A program made the translations under genes and the position numbers. Positions 63,907 to 64,000 of a DNA stretch of 64,000 bases are shown piece by piece. Each line of letters starts with the position of its first letter. Position 1 is the stretch's first letter. The notes beneath the pieces were generated by a model. That model searched no databases. It saw nothing but the letters and a program-made list of their open reading frames with translations, and was not told where the DNA came from. This stretch comes from Prevotellaceae bacterium (GTDB taxonomy: Bacteria; Bacteroidota; Bacteroidia; Bacteroidales; Bacteroidaceae): the NCBI GenBank assembly GCA_021153165.1, contig JAGKTZ010000003.1, positions 19,665 through 83,664 of the forward strand, given 5' to 3'.

Positions 63907-64000
63907 TTATCTGTCTCATTCCTCAAGGGTGCTAAAAAAATCAACCTAATATATATCCAATAGAAATAATAATAAAACAAAAAGAAATGGTGATAAAATG

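Noticed and set aside
1..64000. tRNA, rRNA, riboswitch or prophage sequences
   Set aside because: I looked through the intergenic stretches for T-loop words (GGTTCGAATCC-like), rRNA blocks and integrase or transposase motifs and found none. A covariance-model scan (tRNAscan-SE, Rfam) would be decisive.

Overview
The window looks like a chromosomal segment of a Bacteroidales bacterium, most likely a Prevotellaceae relative. The reasons are: fused SecDF, a large-form IspG, DUF4491 and DUF4112 proteins, secreted proteins with type IX-like C-terminal domains, exported proteins whose predicted mature ends start with Gln, and many promoters of the Bacteroidetes type (TTTG, 19-21 bases, TAnnTTTG). 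Species cannot be named from the sequence. I see no rRNA, tRNA, CRISPR array, transposase or phage gene.

Layout. 1-9.1 kb (+): metG, two metallopeptidases (M6 secreted, M3 lipoprotein) and a GH20 hexosaminidase. 9.1-16.4 kb (+): repeat element 1, acpP, a fabF that has lost its catalytic-cysteine segment, rnc, a DUF4112 membrane protein and mutS. 16.4-23.6 kb (-): an intergenic element with a promoter and a conserved hairpin, an AT-rich orphan gene, and a host-glycan group (large secreted protein, GH29 fucosidase, sialate O-acetylesterase). 23.6-38.1 kb: secDF, lpxL (+), repeat element 2, sbcDC, ispG, purE, a PAP2-like membrane protein and rpoN. 38.2-43.4 kb: purL (+), a small secreted glycan-binding-like protein (+), and the second copy of the promoter/hairpin element. 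43.4-50.9 kb (-): sufE, a glutaminyl cyclase-like lipoprotein, a C26-M19 fusion peptidase, DUF4491, an Lrp regulator, waaA and gltX. 51.2-59.4 kb (-): uvrA, recX, two glycosyltransferases and a large secreted beta-helix-like protein, with a decayed paralogue fragment beyond it. 60-63.9 kb (+): a YidE-type transporter and a 7TM-HD (PgpH-like) protein.

The genes are mostly housekeeping (tRNA charging, purine and fatty-acid synthesis, mismatch and excision repair, LPS core, isoprenoids), with an outer layer for degrading peptides and mucin-type glycans.

The most unusual material is intergenic. (a) Two copies (about 16487-16775 and, inverted, 43070-43365) of a roughly 290-base element share a perfect Bacteroidetes promoter followed by a 12-bp hairpin with base-pair covariation, and no gene follows in sense: a candidate small-RNA family. 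(b) Two inverted copies (9174-9528 and 27689-28053) of a roughly 360-base element are bounded by 23-base direct repeats. (c) All four carry, and four further gaps also contain, arrays of A-run/GTCTAGG-like core/T-run units lying 3' of genes. I do not recognise any of these as described elements. No complete new enzymatic system is evident.
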